Shown here piece by piece: positions 61,800 to 64,000 of a stretch of DNA of 64,000 bases. The translations under genes and the position numbers were made by a program. The notes beneath the pieces are model-generated. The model did not search any database, was not told where the DNA came from, and was given only the letters and a program-made list of their open reading frames with translations. Origin of the DNA: Streptomyces sp. V4I2 (GTDB lineage Bacteria; Actinomycetota; Actinomycetes; Streptomycetales; Streptomycetaceae); contig NZ_JAUSZM010000003.1 of NCBI RefSeq assembly GCF_030817655.1, positions 1,302,001 to 1,366,000 of the forward strand. The letters run 5' to 3'. Each line of letters opens with the position of its first letter. The stretch's first letter is position 1.

Positions 61800-63020
61800 G
61801 TGCCGCTAATAAACAAAACCCGAACGCACAACGCCGTGCCGGGCAACCCCCTCAGCCGGCTCCGCATCGCCCTCACCGTCTTCTTCGCCCTCGACGGCTT
61901 CATCTTCGCCGGCTGGGTCGTCCGCATCCCCGCGATCAAGGAGCAGACCAACGCCTCCGCCAGCGCCCTCGGACTCGCCCTCCTCGGCGTCTCCGCCGGC
62001 GCCGTGCTCACGATGATGCTCACCGGCCGCCTCTGCCGCCGCTACGGCACCCACCCCGTGACCGTGATCTGCGGCGTCCTGCTCTCCCTCAGCATCGCCC
62101 TGCCGCCGCTCACCCACTCGGCACTGACACTCGGCGCCGTCCTCTTCCTCTTCGGCATGGCATACGGAGGCATCAACGTCGCGTTCAACAGCGCGGCCGT
62201 CGACCTGGTCAGGGCCCTGCACCGCCCCATCATGTCCAGCTTCCACGCCGCCTTCAGCCTCGGCGGCATGATCGGCGCCGGACTCGGCGCGCTGGTCGCC
62301 GGCGCCCTGTCCCCCACCCAGCACCTGCTCGGCCTCACCGCGATCGGGCTGGTCGTCACCCTCTTCGCGGGCCGCACCCTGCTGCGGATCCAGCCCCCGG
62401 CGCCATCGGACAACGCCCCACAGCCATCGGAGAGCGCACTGCGGAAGGAGTCCGCGCCACGCCGCCTGAACACGCGCACCCGCGGACTCGTCATCACCTT
62501 CGGACTGATCGCCCTGTGCACGGCCTACGGGGAGGGAGCCATGGCCGACTGGAGCGCTCTGCACCTGGAACAGGACCTGGACGCCTCCCCGGGCATCGCG
62601 GCCATCGGTTACTCCTGCTTCGCGCTCGCCATGACCATCGGCCGCCTGACCGGCACCAGGCTGCTCGAGCGCCTGGGCCAGACCCGCACCCTGGTGGCCG
62701 GCGGCACGACCGCCGCGATCGGCATGCTCCTCGGCGCCCTCGCCCCCTCCCTGTGGGCAGCGCTCCTCGGTTTCGTGATCACCGGGCTCGGCCTCGCCAA
62801 CCTCTTCCCCGTCGCGGTCGAGCGCGCCGGCACGCTGGCCGGCCCCGACGGAGTCGCGATCGCATCCACCCTCGGCTACGGCGGCATGCTCCTGGGACCG
62901 CCCGCCATCGGGTTCATGGCGGACTGGTTCTCGCTTCCCGCCGCCCTCACCAGTGTCGCGGCCCTGGCCGCCACGGCAGCCGTCATCGGCTTCGTCACAC
63001 GACGTGCGGCAGAGCGCTGA
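61800..63020 (+). CDS. MFS transporter
   Basis: Major facilitator of 406 residues with 12 predicted helices. The first begins at LRIALTVFFALDGFIFAGWV; the loop 2-3 motif reads LTGRLCRRYGTHP. A charged central loop lies near residues 205-225. GTG at 61800 fits a leaderless promoter; GTG at 61836 would remove 12 residues without affecting any helix. The substrate is unknown. The pattern with WVVRIPAIKEQ resembles sugar or drug transporters of the FucP-like type. Confidence 0.88.
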   Translation: MPLINKTRTHNAVPGNPLSRLRIALTVFFALDGFIFAGWVVRIPAIKEQTNASASALGLALLGVSAGAVLTMMLTGRLCRRYGTHPVTVICGVLLSLSIALPPLTHSALTLGAVLFLFGMAYGGINVAFNSAAVDLVRALHRPIMSSFHAAFSLGGMIGAGLGALVAGALSPTQHLLGLTAIGLVVTLFAGRTLLRIQPPAPSDNAPQPSESALRKESAPRRLNTRTRGLVITFGLIALCTAYGEGAMADWSALHLEQDLDASPGIAAIGYSCFALAMTIGRLTGTRLLERLGQTRTLVAGGTTAAIGMLLGALAPSLWAALLGFVITGLGLANLFPVAVERAGTLAGPDGVAIASTLGYGGMLLGPPAIGFMADWFSLPAALTSVAALAATAAVIGFVTRRAAER

Positions 63021-63090
63021 TCCCCGAGTTCCTCGCCCCTGTTCCGAACAACGGAGACAGATGGCAGTACTGAAGGGCCGCACGAGGGCG

Positions 63091-63103
63091 CATACTGGTG
63101 GCA
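63091..63103 (+). promoter_or_regulatory. Possible -10 element for leaderless small gene
   Basis: CATACT (63091-63096) ends seven bases before the ATG at 63104. A CTGAAG 15 bases further upstream is a weak -35. No ribosome site precedes the ATG. Confidence 0.4.
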
Positions 63104-63325
63104 ATGACAAAGCCAGCTGCATCCAAGCGCTATTTGCCTACCAGCCCCTTCAAGGCCCCGGTCGCGCCGCCGCCCAAGGAGTTCGCCGTGGGCGACCGGG
63201 TCACGCACGACATGTACGGTCTCGGCCGAGTGATCGGCGTCGAGGACGGAATCGCGACGCTTGTCGATTTCGGATCGGCGCAACAGCGGATCATGAGCCC
63301 GTACACGAAGATGCGCAAGCTGTAG
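63104..63325 (+). CDS. Small KOW/CarD-like protein, unknown function
   Basis: A 73-residue protein. The N-terminus is basic and proline-rich (KRYLPTSPFKAPVAPPPKEF). The C-terminal part, FAVGDRVTHDMYGLGRVIGV through IATLVDFGSAQQRI, has the alternating pattern of an SH3-like KOW/CarD-type barrel that may bind RNA polymerase or nucleic acid. Function is not known. A GTG at 63098 is an alternative start, but ATG at 63104 fits the leaderless promoter. Confidence 0.75.
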   Translation: MTKPAASKRYLPTSPFKAPVAPPPKEFAVGDRVTHDMYGLGRVIGVEDGIATLVDFGSAQQRIMSPYTKMRKL

Positions 63326-64000
63326 GACCGCGGTGCCCGGTCGCGGCACCCCGGGCCGCAGCATGCCCCTGACCGATTGGAAGACCTCTCATCGACCTGA
63401 CCTCGTTGTTCTCCGCTCCGGAAGGGGCGACCCACGCCGCCACCGCGGCATCGCCGCCTCCGACGACGAGCCCCTTCCAGGCACCGGACTTCGGGGAGGA
63501 CGAGACGTTCCTGCCCAATGACGGGCAGGCATCCGCCTCGGACACCGGTACGGCTCAGTACTAGGCCGCCCGGCCTCCCGCGGTACGGCCATGGCTCCAC
63601 CCGCACCCTCGGCGGTCGCCCGACCGGCTCGCCCGGCCGTAGCGCGTACCGCTTCCGGTGTCGGCACCTCGATCTCCGCACACGCCCCATCAGCTGTCAC
63701 CGCCCCTGTCAGCAACGAGGACGCTCCATGCCCCAGGGTTGGGGCAGGGGCCCGGTGCAGGCACATCCTCCGTGGGCGGAGGCCGTGCCGACCTGATGGT
63801 GACTCGTGTCAGGTACGCATGTAGGCCCTGCACACCCGAGATCCGCTGATGACTTCGCGAGCGTCCCTCGCAGGGCTTGCCCCGGTCGGTGAGATGCACC
63901 CGACCCGCGCGGCATGCGCCGGGACTCCCAGCGGTTCACGGTCTGGGACCTGACCCGCGAACGTGCCCGCACCGGCAGGTCAGCCGCACACCCTTCGACA
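63326..64000. other. Right-edge interval with gene remnants only
   Basis: One plus-strand frame (about 63395-63564) encodes a coding-like tail containing SPFQAPDFGEDETFLPNDGQ and ends TGTAQY, but has no ATG or GTG start; DWKT-like coding just upstream is in another frame, so it may be a frameshifted small gene. On the minus strand near 63900-63972 RSQTVNRWESRRM resembles a transposase helix-turn-helix, cut by the window edge. Neither can be called with confidence. Confidence 0.35.

Noticed and set aside
61806..63122. Minus-strand 438-residue open frame opposite the MFS gene
   Set aside because: Glu/Gly-rich shadow of a membrane-protein gene with no motif.
63690..63972. Minus-strand helix-turn-helix-like fragment at the right edge as an IS630-type transposase
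   Set aside because: Only a short segment resembles a transposase DNA-binding helix, the frame is broken and the window ends, so it is reported only as a possible remnant.
1..64000. CRISPR arrays and tRNA or rRNA genes
   Set aside because: No regularly spaced repeat array and no recognisable RNA gene was seen by eye; a covariance-model scan would be needed to exclude a tRNA.

Overview
The window has very high GC content, strong third-position GC bias, GTG and TTG starts, ATGA/GTGA start-stop overlaps and many actinobacterial families (secreted phospholipase A2, AA10 lytic polysaccharide monooxygenase, XRE/DUF5753 regulator, DUF574 methyltransferase, CdaR-type regulator). It most likely comes from a Streptomyces or close relative, from a chromosome region rich in transport and catabolic operons. 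No rRNA, tRNA or CRISPR array was recognised by eye.

Layout. 1-2.5 kb: 3' part of a copper P-type ATPase converging on a secreted phospholipase A2. 2.6-9.2 kb: a seven-gene minus-strand sugar operon (Gfo/Idh/MocA dehydrogenase, DUF6807, cupin, lipoprotein, two MalFG-type permeases, YesL-like DUF624) with a LacI-type palindrome at its head. 9.4-12.8 kb: a small membrane protein, a methyltransferase and a NarL-type two-component pair. 12.9-18.6 kb: a CitA/CitB-type two-component system divergent from a tripartite tricarboxylate transporter tctCBA, whose tctC has an apparent one-base frameshift near its start. 18.7-22.5 kb: a ThDP enzyme plus cyclase-family hydrolase operon and a FadR-type regulator. 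22.6-29.4 kb: a six-gene operon of a proline-iminopeptidase-like hydrolase with a complete peptide ABC importer, followed by a decayed response regulator. 29.9-35.1 kb: an amino-acid ABC importer with a D-amino-acid-dehydrogenase-like oxidase, divergent from a CdaR/PucR-type regulator.

35.4-37.1 kb: an IS200/IS605-type element with a complete TnpB, a TnpA that has lost its HUH segment and a right-end hairpin. 37.1-42.7 kb: an exported flavin amine oxidase, an exported RidA-family protein and an exported TolB-propeller/amidohydrolase. 42.9-44.3 kb: a scar where a truncated HupE-like gene meets a truncated histidine kinase. 44.6-48.9 kb: a Ser/Thr kinase with a PQQ propeller, an AA10 LPMO with a CebR-like operator, a broken LacI regulator and a 94-bp tandem duplication. 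48.5-49.9 kb: a MerR regulator divergent from a methyltransferase around a SoxR-box-like palindrome. 50.0-57.4 kb: ThuA and Gfo/Idh genes, an ABC sugar importer and a divergent DeoR-GH4 operon. 57.6-64 kb: an atypical SDR, two XRE regulators, a DUF574 methyltransferase, an MFS transporter and a small KOW-like protein.

Taken together the region imports and degrades carbohydrates, peptides, amino acids and carboxylates. Each module has a regulator nearby. At least six genes show frameshift or truncation, mostly regulators or sensors; some single-base shifts lie in homopolymers and could be sequencing errors. No sequence search was run: family calls rest on motifs visible in the translated sequence.
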